Positions 29,601 through 35,481 of a stretch of DNA of 64,000 nucleotides are shown here, one piece after another. The DNA comes from Variovorax davisae (GTDB taxonomy: Bacteria; Pseudomonadota; Gammaproteobacteria; Burkholderiales; Burkholderiaceae_C), in the NCBI RefSeq assembly GCF_030316845.1, contig NZ_JASZYS010000023.1:1-64000 (forward strand). The letters run 5' to 3'. The position numbers were made by a program, and so were the translations under genes. The notes under the pieces were generated by a model. The model ran no database searches and was not told where the DNA came from. It was given only the letters and a program-made list of their open reading frames with translations. Position 1 is the first letter of the stretch; each line of letters opens with the position of its first letter.

Positions 29601-31969
29601 GCCGTGAAGGTGTTGTTGCCCGACGCCAGGGCTTGGCCGCTCACCTGCAGCGACCAGCTGCCATCGTCGTTGACCAACGCGCGGCCCAGTTCGCGCGTGC
29701 CGTTGACATCGGTGACCGACACGATGATCGTGTCGCCCGCGGTGCCCGTGCCCTTGACCAGCGGATGGCTGTCATCGGTGGTTCCGCCCGATGCCACGTT
29801 GCCGGTGACGGGTTCGATGTTGTCTTCGACGCCGGTGATCTTCAGCTTGCTGTGGTCGGGCGGGGTCAGGTCGACGCTGAAGTCGAAGGGATCCGAAGGC
29901 TCGCTCGTATTGCCGGCCTTGTCGGTCTCCGTGATGGTGATCTTGTGCGCGCCCTCCCCCAGCGGCGACTTGTCGTCCGGCGTGAAGCTCCAGTTGCCGT
30001 TCGGGTCGACGAGGGCCGAACCGATCCCCTTCCCATTGTCGATGACGGTGATGACCGAACCGGGCTCGCCGGTGCCGATGAACTCGGGCTGGGTATCGTC
30101 GGTCACGCCACCGTTCTTGATCGGGCCGATGATGTCGCCCACGTTGTCGATGACCGATTCGAGGCCCTTTCCGACATGGGGCAAGTCCGTGTCGATTTCG
30201 AATGAGAGCGGCGGTGTCGGCTTGCTCTCGTTGCCAGCCTTGTCGGTCTCGACCACAGTGATCGAATTCAACCCTTCGGGCAAGCGCTCCTTCGGCGTGA
30301 AGGTCCAGTTGCCTTGCGGATCGACGGTGGTCGAACCGATGACCGCAGTGCCATCCTTCGTCTTGTTGGTGATGGTGATGACATTGCCCGGCTCACCCTT
30401 GCCGAAGAACTCGGGATGGGCGTCGTCGGTCAGGCCGCCGTTGGCGATAGGGCCGGTGATCGCCCCCTCGCTGTCAGTGGCGCCTCCGAGGTTGGCGATT
30501 GGCGCCGAGACGTCCACCTTGAACACGAAAGGATCCGACGGAGCGCTCTCGTTGCCCGCCTTGTCGGTCTCCGTGACGACGACCGAGTGCGGTCCTTCGT
30601 CCAGCGGATCCTTGGGCGTGAAGCTCCACTTGCCGTCCTCGTCGACCTCGGCCGTTCCCAGCAGTTCGCCGCCGTCGATGACGGTGATGACCGAGCCCGG
30701 CTCGCCTTTGCCGGTGAACTCGGGCTGGCGGTCGTTGGTCTCTCCACCCGAAGGGATGATGCCGGTGACGGGATCGACGCTGTCGATCACCTCACCCAGA
30801 ACTGGCTTGCCCGGTTTCTGGATGTCGACTTCGAAGACGAATGGGTCCGACGGCTCGCTCTTGTTGCCAGCCTTGTCGGTCTCCGTGACGACGACCGAGT
30901 GCGGACCTTCCTCCAGCGGATCCTTGGGCGTGAAGCTCCACTTGCCGTCCTCGTCGACCTCGGCCGTTCCCAGCAGCTCGCCGCCGTCGGTCACGGTGAT
31001 GACCGAGCCCGGCTCGCCTTTGCCGGTGAACTCGGGCTGACGGTCGTTGGTCTCTCCGCCTGGAGGGATGGTGCCGGTGACGGGATCGACGCTGTCGATC
31101 ACCTCACCCAGGACCGGCTTGGCTGGAGGCTCGGTATCGACTGCAAAGACGAAGGGATCGGACGGATCGCTGGTGTTGCCGTTCTTGTCGGTCTCGGTGA
31201 CGGTGACCGAATGCGACCCTTCCGTGAGCGGCTTGTCAGGCGTGACGCTCCAACTGCCATCCGGCTTGACGGTGGTCGTCCCGATGACGGACCCGTCCTT
31301 GTCGGTGATGGTGATGGTGTTGCCGGACTCGCCCCTGCCAGTGAATTCGGGACTTTCGTCGTCAGTCACACCACCATTGGCGATCGGACCCTGGATATCA
31401 CCATGGTTGTCGTTCACCCTGTCGATCCCGCTGGTCGTCGGCTTCTGCGACGGCTCCGGCGGCTTGACGACGACGGGTTCGACGCCATCCGAACCGCCAC
31501 CGCTCGCCGCGGCCACCAGGCCGGCGAGCGCCGCGCCACCCAGCAGCAGCGGCCAGAACGCGAAGCGGTCGTCCTCGCCCACCGGCCCCGGGGGCACCGG
31601 GTCGCCGGCCAGCGCGATCGGCGCCATCTGGCCGTCGGCCAGCGAGAAGATGTCGCCGCCATCGGTGCGGCCGTAGGCGTAGAGCTGGCCGTCCTCGGCC
31701 ACGCCGTAGATGCCCGAAGGCTCGGCCAGGGCGTAGAAGCCCTCCAGCACGAGGGCCGGGCTGGCCTCGCCCTCGAGCGTGACATGGAGGTCGTTGCCGA
31801 CGCGCGTCAAGGTGGCGTTTTCAGGTCCGACGTCGCCATCGCCCTTCAACAGGTATTTGACATTCGGCAAGGCCTTGATCTTGAGCGGCGTCGCGCCGTC
31901 CAGGGCGATCGGGTCGCCCGCCTTCTTGCCGTTCTTGTTGATGACTACTGCCGTCTTTTTTTTAGCCAC
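17693..31969 (-). CDS. Giant repetitive adhesin (BapA/LapA-type, type I secreted) with Ig-like modules and a VWA domain
   Basis: About 4758 residues. The N-terminus (1-135) is a BapA-prefix-like retention domain (AKKKTAVVINKNGKKAG...), followed by a hydrophobic stretch (about 138-156, FWPLLLGGAALAGLVAAAS) and a Gly-rich linker. About 37 Ig-like modules of 95-115 residues then run to about residue 4130; most share a [V/I]DD/N...TNDxTPxLxG...GxWxxxxxxxLxDGxxxYTARVxDAAGN pattern. Next come a linker domain, a von Willebrand A domain (LVIDASGSM metal-site motif near 4390) and a beta-rich tail. No RTX GGxGxDx repeats are visible. Such proteins are surface-held biofilm adhesins. The frame is open to TTG 32011, but GTG 31969 gives the expected start; no good Shine-Dalgarno is seen. 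The OmpA-like protein and secretion system downstream are the expected partners. Confidence 0.9.
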   Translation of the reverse strand: MAKKKTAVVINKNGKKAGDPIALDGATPLKIKALPNVKYLLKGDGDVGPENATLTRVGNDLHVTLEGEASPALVLEGFYALAEPSGIYGVAEDGQLYAYGRTDGGDIFSLADGQMAPIALAGDPVPPGPVGEDDRFAFWPLLLGGAALAGLVAAASGGGSDGVEPVVVKPPEPSQKPTTSGIDRVNDNHGDIQGPIANGGVTDDESPEFTGRGESGNTITITDKDGSVIGTTTVKPDGSWSVTPDKPLTEGSHSVTVTETDKNGNTSDPSDPFVFAVDTEPPAKPVLGEVIDSVDPVTGTIPPGGETNDRQPEFTGKGEPGSVITVTDGGELLGTAEVDEDGKWSFTPKDPLEEGPHSVVVTETDKAGNKSEPSDPFVFEVDIQKPGKPVLGEVIDSVDPVTGIIPSGGETNDRQPEFTGKGEPGSVITVIDGGELLGTAEVDEDGKWSFTPKDPLDEGPHSVVVTETDKAGNESAPSDPFVFKVDVSAPIANLGGATDSEGAITGPIANGGLTDDAHPEFFGKGEPGNVITITNKTKDGTAVIGSTTVDPQGNWTFTPKERLPEGLNSITVVETDKAGNESKPTPPLSFEIDTDLPHVGKGLESVIDNVGDIIGPIKNGGVTDDTQPEFIGTGEPGSVITVIDNGKGIGSALVDPNGNWSFTPDDKSPLGEGAHKITITETDKAGNTSEPSDPFDFSVDLTPPDHSKLKITGVEDNIEPVTGNVASGGTTDDSHPLVKGTGTAGDTIIVSVTDVNGTRELGRALVNDDGSWSLQVSGQALASGNNTFTAIERDPAGNKTPPSDPYTVTVDIAGPNAPVIENVRDDVGEGHFLQKGEVTNDDTPTIIGTAEPKSLVKIYDGSELLGSVQADDNGKWEFTAELKDGPHSITATATDAAGQVSAPTGPWGFSVDTQAPAAVDDLKVIDDAGDQTGDLKNGDTTDDSTPTFKGTAEPGGVVTIYDGKTELGSVKADDEGQWAFTPKEELDDGPHSFTTVVTDPAGNKSEPSPELKVTVDTSKVVVSITVVVDNVGPNAGEAIDRGGVTDDPRPVIVGKGKPGSIVTVYDGTEVLGSATVNSRGEWSVTPDKALGNGQHGITAVAKDGAGNLSAPTEEFQFRVDTEAPSAPVIGSALDDVGPKQDPLKSGDTTDDPSPTLKGTAEPGSIVTVYDKGEVLGSVQTSPDGSWIFTPTTRLPEGEHVFTTTATDEAGNVSGPSEEFKVITDYTPPDASKLAITGVDDNIGGVTGNVAAGATTDDSQPLISGTGTAGDVVVVSVTNGRGTSVLGSATVDANGKWTLQVGDPLPSGSNVFTAVEFDLAGNRTDPSAGYQIVVDITQPDVPVIVNVRDDEGPVHDLQKGEVTNDNTPTIIGTSKPLHVIHIFDGKTELGSVTADANGDWVFTTQPLGDGPHDITATATNPVGQTSLPTGVWNFSVDTKAPASVDDLRVIDDEGDLKVDLKDGDTTDDATPTFKGTAEPGSVVTVYDGETELGSAKVDDKGEWEFTPSKGLEDGPHNFTTVVTDPAGNESAPSPEVHVVLDTAKLPVSIGALVDNFGDIQGNVKPNGVTDDVRPEIQGKGKPGSTIEVFDGAERLGTTQVNPDGTWRFTPDTDLVPDGHSITVKQTDASGNVSQAGPFNFSIDTEAPAAPTIDSVTDDVNEPGPDGTRVLTNGGSSNDPTPTLKGKAEPGSLVTVYDKGEPLGSVQAGENGDWSFTPTTPLPEGEDVFTAKATDEAGNVSGKSDEFKVVTDYSAPGAPVIVGVEDDVAPLEGPVVDGGSTNDNSPTISGTGGVVGEKVVIYDNGVKIGEAEVKPGGSWSFTPGPNAQGWPEKLDDKAHKIEATNADAAGNESAKSNPFEFTVDTKAPEQATTIEGVYDDVAADGSVLAVAEKIGSGGYTNDETPQLRGTLSDVLGAGEKVVILRDGKEIGTATVDGTGKGWTFDDGGLKDGDTYIYTARVEDAAGNRGGISENYIVRVDTSVPTQKPTIDGAYDDVAADGSLLAVAEKVDNGGATNDTQPELRGSLQSGLAGNEKVAVYRLEAGGAKSVFVGYANVSGTSWTLVDEKGGVKNATDYTYTARVEDAAGNEGPYSDDYKITIKWDGPDTEAKITGVNDDEAPVTGPVANDGWTNDETPQLVGTLDKVLAAGEKVVILRDGKEIGTATVDGTGKGWTFDDSDLKDGQSYVYKAVVKDAAGNAGADSNTWTINVDLTPPSQEVVLTQIVDNQGDKQDPIKSGGSAVNTIDDDTPRLEGTISKPLSGTEEVHVFRNGVYVGKPATIGADGLSWSYQDAGLSNKGSYDYEARVVDAAGNASDPSNSLGFRLDIDILPVGVSILQVIDDVVPGVEAVLSGGTTNDDTPLLKGAVTVALGAGDVVEIYRDDVKIGTATVTGTTWEYQDSGLKDERACKYEARVVNVAGNNVGESNPFVLNFDKTPPPATAPIESYRDDFAPQTGDFLSGSTTNDQTPLLAGRVVGVLGAGEVVVVYRDGKALGNATVTGATWTYQDGGLEDGKTYEYTTRVEDAGGNQGEISNPFTLTVDTTVPGAPVIGGVEDNIAPIEGPVVNGGSTNDNRPTISGTGGTAGEKVYVYDNGVKIGEADVQPDGSWSFTPGPNTQGWPEKLDDKAHKIEATNVDAAGNESVKSNPFEFTVDTKAPTQSATIDGAYDDVAMDGSALAVAEKIGNGGYTNDPTPQLKGRLEGDALGAGEKVVILRDGDVIGTATVAANGKDWTFDDGGLIDGNAYIYEARVEDAAGNRGGMSEKFVLNMDTSVPTQKPTIDSVWDNVAEDGGVLAVAEKIGNGGYTNDSQPELRGTLQSGLAGNEKVAVYRLEEGGTQPEFVGYANVNGTSWTLVDQHGGMSNHKSYTYTARVEDAAHNVGPDSDGYGIKLELDGSDTRVFITAVKDDELPGTADVPNNGWTNDTTPRLVGNLSAALAAGEKVVILRDGVEIGTATVDGTSWAFDDSGLENAHDYTYKAVVKDGAGNPGVDSNSWTIRLDTDVPQQEVVLTQIVDNKGDSQVPVTSGSSATNTIDDDTPRLEGTISLALSGTEEVRIFRNGADIGKATMNADGKSWWYQDAGLGNLETYDYVAYVVDAASNASEPSNSLGFKLDINVIPQGVQILQVLDNEEPVTGSVLNDGTTNDDTPLLKGSVSMALGAGEVVEIYRDSVKIGTATVTGTTWEYQDSGLSVERAYNYEARVVNAAGNITGKSDPFVINFDKSPPPATAEITGYHDDFAPQTGDFLSGSQTNDTTPLLKGTVVGVLSVGEVVVVYRDGVKLGNAVVAGSGWTYQDRDLEDGKTYEYTARVEDAGGNQGKVSDPFTLTVDTTVPGAPVIGGVEDDVAPITGPVAVGGSTNDNRPTISGTGGVVGEKVVIYDNGVKIGEAEVQPDGSWSFTPGPNTQGWPEKLDDKAHKIEATNVDAAGNESAKSNLFEFTVDTRAPEQATTIEGVYDDVAADGSALAVAEKIGSGGYTNDETPQLRGTLSDVLGAGEKVVILRDGKEIGTATVNGTGWTFDDSGLADGKTYIYEARVEDAAGNQGGVSQDYTVRVDMSAPTQKPAIDSVWDDVNPATGVVANDGTTNDTQPELRGSLQGGLAGNEKVAVYRLEAGGAEVFVGYANVSGTSWTLVDEKGGVKNDTAYTYTARVEDAAGNVGPVSDGYKITMLWEGPDTWATITAVNDDQAPVTGPVANDGWTNDKTPQLVGTLNDKLAAGEKVVILRDGVEIGTATIDGTGQGWTYDDGGLDDGQSYVYKAVVKDAAGNAGSDSNTWTLHVDLTPPPQDVVLTQIVDNKGDKQVPIKSGGSADPANVIDDDTPRLEGTISKALSGTEEVHVFRNGVDIGKATTGADGLSWSYDDASLSNGGKYDYVARVVDAAGNASDPSNGLGFTLNTDNIVVGVSIQQVIDDKAPGLEAVLSGGTTNDDTPLLKGSVTVALGAGEVVEIYRDGVKLGNATLTGTTWEYQDSGLAAERAYSYEARVVNVAGNNVGTSNEFVLNFDNTPPPATAPITSYYDNFDPLQGDFLSGSTTNDTTPLLKGAVVGALAAGEVVVVYRDGVKLGNAVVTGSGWTYQDSGLVDGHAYSYTTRVEDAGGNQGKASDPFTLTVDTTAPPQTVSITGYLDDQGVNTGDFDFTSHPVTDDKTPLIKGSLSAGLNAGERVVIYRDGVEIDSATVTGTDWTYQDKDLDQGTGSHVYTAKVVDLAGNPGAVSNEATLRFEDLLDLRADDTVVHEAALPGGTGEDWLLDDGSATSDLTASGVFSLGSSLASLSITLGGQDAGLALADLNSLVGSKTVTVGGDTLVITNLGDGQYSYAYTLGAPKAHNTSGGNVGETKSNDFVITVTDNNGKTLSKTGGITVVNDEVRGDDKAFVIEMPDSASGVAITLVIDASGSMLIADGGTDPEGKPLNRWQQAKLSLVRLLDEYQKAYPAETEYEINIVLFDDILDYSGTFATIAEARAFVASAEMRGGGTYYSAGLGEAQQLVQQSMDNHPGWDQKVYFVTDGVPQDAGVPQAWKDFVSGANQDLIDVYGVALGDLVATPEAEAKIKAALVEGDVNDKFIPVKDPEDLADALLDTLPRVEGNLFDSIDLRGDAQSVALGGDGGFELSKVKIGDTVHVFGDQDVITVNVKTGLTMQIEKNGHYTVVTSLSHPDFTVDMTFDVKDADGDTATVTEQIRFFGITGGRTALALEASDTDWSGLLMDGGPMQIDLSALGLKAADAPVAATTSPASTNLAATSELLVDDRAQHHSIL
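19595..21946 (-). repeat. Seven-module adhesin block, third copy (784 codons)
   Basis: Codes for Ig-like modules 30-36, beginning VEDDVAPITGPVAV. Module order (by opening residues VEDD, VYDD, VWDD, VNDD, IVDN, VIDD, YYDN) matches the two blocks upstream in the gene. It is the most C-terminal copy and is followed by one further module (37). Confidence 0.75.
21947..24313 (-). repeat. Seven-module adhesin block, second copy (789 codons)
   Basis: Codes for modules 23-29, beginning VEDNIAPIEGPVVN. The period to the next copy is 2367 bp, an exact multiple of three. Modules keep the same order as in the neighbouring copies, with patches of near-identical DNA. Confidence 0.75.
24314..26686 (-). repeat. 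Seven-module adhesin block, first copy (791 codons)
   Basis: Codes for modules 16-22, beginning VEDDVAPLEGPVVD. The period to the second copy is 2373 bp. Each block mixes module types: some carry an extra AADGSxLAVAEK insert after the opening DD, others a NTIDDDTPRLEG variant. Confidence 0.75.
26687..28258 (-). repeat. Five-module adhesin block, second copy (524 codons)
   Basis: Codes for modules 11-15, opening VDDN, VRDD, IDDEGD, VDNFGD, VTDD. The length, 1572 bp, is identical to the preceding block, with the modules in the same order. Confidence 0.75.
28259..29830 (-). repeat. Five-module adhesin block, first copy (524 codons)
   Basis: Codes for modules 6-10, opening VEDN, VRDD, IDDAGD, VDNVGP, LDDVGP. 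Module classes match one-to-one with the second copy. The stretch before it (modules 1-5) is less regular, except that modules 2 and 3 are nearly identical 104-residue tandem copies (around 30480-31100). Confidence 0.75.
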
Positions 31970-32383
31970 TGAATGCCCCAGCCCTGTTAAAAGAATAAAA
32001 AACCGAACCAATAAAGTTGCGAGTCGAATTGCAGGCCAATCAGGCCCGCAATGGCAGTGCGCGACTCAATGAGACTCATCGCAAAGCGCTTCGCGTTTGC
32101 GATCAACCCTTTGCCACCCGAGCGTCCCGACCTTCGGTGATGGGCCTCGATGGCGACGTGGTGATGCACTGCCCGGGGGCGCCGATTCGCGTCGACGGCC
32201 CACCTCTACCAGCTTGAATGGCGGACTCTATTGAAGGGGGCGTGAATACAGAATGGGAAAGGGGCGCGAGGCGGAGATGAAAGTTCCGAAAAACGACCGA
32301 AAGCGCTGATTCCCTCGAATACCGTGCCGCAGATCACGAAAAAGGCGAGCGCGAACGCGCCGACCCGCAGCCCCAGACAGCGC
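31970..32383. other. Leader/promoter region of the giant adhesin
   Basis: This 414-bp gap between the kinase stop and the adhesin start has no convincing gene; short frames here do not show coding character. The 70 bp next to the adhesin start are AT-rich for this genome (T-rich run TTTTTTATTCTTTTAA on the minus strand), as expected for a promoter or untranslated leader. A strong inverted repeat is annotated at 32078-32103. No clear -35/-10 pair could be fixed. Confidence 0.5.
32078..32103. promoter_or_regulatory. Inverted repeat upstream of the giant adhesin
   Basis: ATCGCAAA (32078-32085) and TTTGCGAT (32096-32103) are perfect complements; inside them GCG and CGC pair, leaving a CTT loop and one bulged G. 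It lies about 110 bp before the adhesin start codon. It could be an operator for the nearby regulator or a leader hairpin. No T-run follows it on the minus strand. Confidence 0.45.
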
Positions 32384-35362
32384 TCAGGCGGGAATCGCGT
32401 GTGCGCGGGCGAAGGCCTCGGCGCGCGCCAGCGCCGCCACCAGTTCGCCGCGCGCCATGGCACAGAGCGCCGTGGCGTCTGCATCGAGCCCTGCGCCTTC
32501 GGCCAGCGCCAGGCCTTCGACGGCCCGCAGCGCGCGGACCGCCTTGGCTTCGTCCAGCTGATGGCAGGCCGAGCACAGCCGGTGGGCCAGCTGGCGCAGC
32601 CGAACGTGGTCGCCGGCTTCGACGGCGGCGTCGAAGGCCTCGAGATCCTGCCGGGTGGCGGTGATGAAGATGCCCAGCAGCTGGGCGACGTCGCCGAGAT
32701 CGCCGCCGCACAGTGCGGCCAGCGCCGGATAGGCCACGGCCGGCGCGGGCGCATCGACCGCCGGCTCGCCGGCCGGCGCGGCCGGCCGATCCAGCACCTC
32801 CGCCAGCGCATCGCGAAGGTCGAGCAGCTGCAGCGGCTTGGACAGGTAGCCGTCCATGCCCAGCGCCCGGCAGCGCTCGGCTTCGCCCTGCAGGGCGTTG
32901 GCGGTCAGGGCCACGATCGGCAGGCGCGCGAGGCCGAGCTCGGCTTCGCGCGCGCGCACCCGGCGGGCCAGGTCGTAGCCGTCGAGGCGCGGCATGTGGC
33001 AGTCGGTCAGCAGCAGCGCGTAGTCGGCACCGGGCGTCGTCAGGCGTTCCCAGGCCTGCTCGCCATCCTCGGCGCAATCGCAGGTGAAGCCAAGCTTGGC
33101 GAGCTGCATCGTGATGACCTCGCGGTTGAGCTCGTGGTCCTCGGCGAACAGCAGCCTGCGGCCCTGGCCGATCGGCGTGACCGCCCCGCCGCCCGGGGCC
33201 GCACGCCCGCCCGGACGCAAGGTCGGCGCCGCATCGGCGCCCGAGGTCCAAGCCCGCAGCGGCAGCGTGACGATGAAGCGGCTGCCCTGGTTCAGTTGGC
33301 TCTCGCAGCGGACGCTGCCGCCCATCAGGTCGACCAGCTGCCGCACGATGGTCAGCCCGAGGCCGGTGCCGCCGTAGCGGCGCGTGGTGGCGATGTCGGC
33401 CTGCCGGAAGGGCTCGAACAGCGACTCGATGGCGGCCGGGTCGATGCCGATGCCGGTGTCCTCGACCGAGAGCTCGAGCGTGGCCTCGGACGGCCGGCGC
33501 ACCGCCACCGCGACGCCGCCGTCCTTGGTGAACTTGAGCGCGTTGCCGATCAGGTTGGTCAGGATCTGCCGCAGGCGCACGGCATCGCCGACGATGAACG
33601 GGGGAATCCGCGGGTCGATGTCGAACGTCAGGCCGATCGCCTTGCGCTGCGCGTCCGGGGCCAGCGTGAGGCAGATGTCCTCGACCAGCCCGTGCAACGA
33701 CAGGGGCCGGTGCTCGAGTTCGAGCTTGCGGGCCTCGATCTTGGAGAAGTCGAGGATGTCGTTGATGATCGTCAGCAAGGCGACCGAGGCCTCCCGGCTG
33801 CGCATCAGCATCGCGCGCTGCTCGTCCGTGAGCGGCGTGTCGATCACGAGGTCGATGGTCCCCAGCACGCCGGTGAGCGGGGTGCGCACCTCGTGGCTCA
33901 TCATCGCCAGGAACTGCCGCTTGGCGTCGAGCGCCGCGCGCGCCTCCTCGGCCTTGGCGGTCAGGTCGGCCTTGAGCGCTTCTTCGCGCGTGATGTCCTT
34001 GACGATGCCGGTGAAGGTGACCCACGCCGGCTCGGCGCCGGCCTCGACGCTGGTCGTCACGCTGCCGCGCACGTCGAGCGTGCGCAGCTCGCCGTCGCGG
34101 CCGCTGAGCCGGATCTGGTCGCGGTAGGCCCCATGGCCTCGCCGGTAGGCCTTGCGCAGGCCGCGTCCGGCCCGGTAGCGGTCCTCGGGAGGCAGCATCC
34201 TGAGCAGGTCGCGGTAGCAGATGTCGACTTCGCCGGGCCGGCGGACGATCTCCCGGATCTTGGGGTCGGCCGTGATGACCGTATCGCCCAGGGCCAGGTC
34301 GGCGGCGGCGGAATCCTTGTGGGCGCGGGTGACCGAGCGCCAGACGCCGAGGCCGCCGACCGTCAGGGCCAGCGCCAGATTGGCTTGCGACTGCTCGGCC
34401 TGGCGCTTGGCGTCGCTCAAGGCCAGCTCGCCGAGGCGCCGCTCGGTGATGTCGCGGTTGATGCCGATCAGGAAATCGTGCTCGCCGCGACCCCGGTTCG
34501 GCGAGGAGAAGCCCTCGACCCAGCGCACCGCGCCCGAGTCGTCGACGATGCGGAACTCGTACGCCATCACCTCGCCGGACTGTCGCGCAATGGCCATCCG
34601 CCGATCGAGTTCGGCGGCATCGTCGGGATGCACCCGGGCATACGCCGCGGAAAGACCGCTCTCGCCTTCCTTCATGCCGAGAACCTTGCGCGCCCGTGCG
34701 TCGGCATGGGTTTCGTCGGTGCTCAGGTTCACCTCCCAGGTGCCCATGCCCGCGGCGTCGAGGGCGATGCTCAACCGGCCCAGGGCCACTTCGAGTTCGC
34801 GCTGCAGCTGTTTCTGCTCGGTCACGTCGACCACCACGCCGACGATGCCGTACAGCTTGCCACGGCGGTCGCGGACCGGGCGTTTGCTCGCCAGGTAGCT
34901 GCGCCGCACGCCGCCGACCACGATCTCCTCGTCGAAGCTGCGCGCCTGGCCGGAGGCAATGAGCTCACGGTCCTGCGCGACGAAGCGGTCGTGCAGCGCG
35001 GCACCGAACAGGTCCAGATCGTTCTTGCCGATGGCTGCCGACGCGCGCATGCCGAAGGCACGCTCGAACTCGGTGTTCAAGACCTGGTAGCGCAAGGCCG
35101 TGTCCTTGAAGAACAGGACGTGCGGCACCGCATCGAGGATGGCATGGATCTGGTCGTCGAGGCGCTGCCGGGCGCGGGTGCGCAGGTACTGCATGAGCAC
35201 CAGCGCGACGATGCTGAGCGATATCAGCGCCATCGAGAACCAATGCAGCTCAATGGCCATCGGCTGGCCGAAGAAATAGCTGGCGATGCCGAGCACGCAA
35301 GCCAGCACCATCGTGACAGTGCCCGAGTCGACCGTCCGCCACAGCACACCTGCTTTGATCAT
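32384..35362 (-). CDS. Hybrid sensor histidine kinase with PAS, receiver and HPt domains
   Basis: 992 residues. Two membrane helices (about 16-35 and 42-60) leave only a very short periplasmic loop, so sensing is probably internal, through three PAS/PAC domains (about 72-190, 200-312, 330-468). The HisKA box is SHEVRTPL with phospho-acceptor His490; the ATPase domain has NLIGNALKFT, DTGIGI and GGTGLGL. A receiver domain follows (Asp787 in LTDCHMPRLDG) and a C-terminal HPt domain (His927 in AHRLCSACHQL), giving a His-Asp-His relay that needs a separate response regulator. The atypical regulator encoded 119 bp upstream is the obvious candidate. It sits immediately upstream of the giant adhesin, suggesting control of adhesion. 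Confidence 0.9.
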   Translation of the reverse strand: MIKAGVLWRTVDSGTVTMVLACVLGIASYFFGQPMAIELHWFSMALISLSIVALVLMQYLRTRARQRLDDQIHAILDAVPHVLFFKDTALRYQVLNTEFERAFGMRASAAIGKNDLDLFGAALHDRFVAQDRELIASGQARSFDEEIVVGGVRRSYLASKRPVRDRRGKLYGIVGVVVDVTEQKQLQRELEVALGRLSIALDAAGMGTWEVNLSTDETHADARARKVLGMKEGESGLSAAYARVHPDDAAELDRRMAIARQSGEVMAYEFRIVDDSGAVRWVEGFSSPNRGRGEHDFLIGINRDITERRLGELALSDAKRQAEQSQANLALALTVGGLGVWRSVTRAHKDSAAADLALGDTVITADPKIREIVRRPGEVDICYRDLLRMLPPEDRYRAGRGLRKAYRRGHGAYRDQIRLSGRDGELRTLDVRGSVTTSVEAGAEPAWVTFTGIVKDITREEALKADLTAKAEEARAALDAKRQFLAMMSHEVRTPLTGVLGTIDLVIDTPLTDEQRAMLMRSREASVALLTIINDILDFSKIEARKLELEHRPLSLHGLVEDICLTLAPDAQRKAIGLTFDIDPRIPPFIVGDAVRLRQILTNLIGNALKFTKDGGVAVAVRRPSEATLELSVEDTGIGIDPAAIESLFEPFRQADIATTRRYGGTGLGLTIVRQLVDLMGGSVRCESQLNQGSRFIVTLPLRAWTSGADAAPTLRPGGRAAPGGGAVTPIGQGRRLLFAEDHELNREVITMQLAKLGFTCDCAEDGEQAWERLTTPGADYALLLTDCHMPRLDGYDLARRVRAREAELGLARLPIVALTANALQGEAERCRALGMDGYLSKPLQLLDLRDALAEVLDRPAAPAGEPAVDAPAPAVAYPALAALCGGDLGDVAQLLGIFITATRQDLEAFDAAVEAGDHVRLRQLAHRLCSACHQLDEAKAVRALRAVEGLALAEGAGLDADATALCAMARGELVAALARAEAFARAHAIPA

Positions 35363-35481
35363 GGAGACCCCGCATCGGTCTGAAGACCGCTCGGGCGGAG
35401 ACTAGTTGATCGGCGCAGAACGCGCCAGTCGGCGACACGGACGGCGCCCGCCGGGCGGGGCTTGGCATGGGGCCTTGATAC

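Noticed and set aside
31420..31560. LapG-type cleavage site (TAAG/PAAG) in the adhesin N-terminus
   Set aside because: Only a VAAAS sequence follows the hydrophobic stretch; no lapD/lapG gene is present in the window.
17693..31969. CRISPR-like or IS-like explanation for the many repeats
   Set aside because: Repeats are ~300-bp in-frame protein modules with no short spacers, no cas genes and no transposase.
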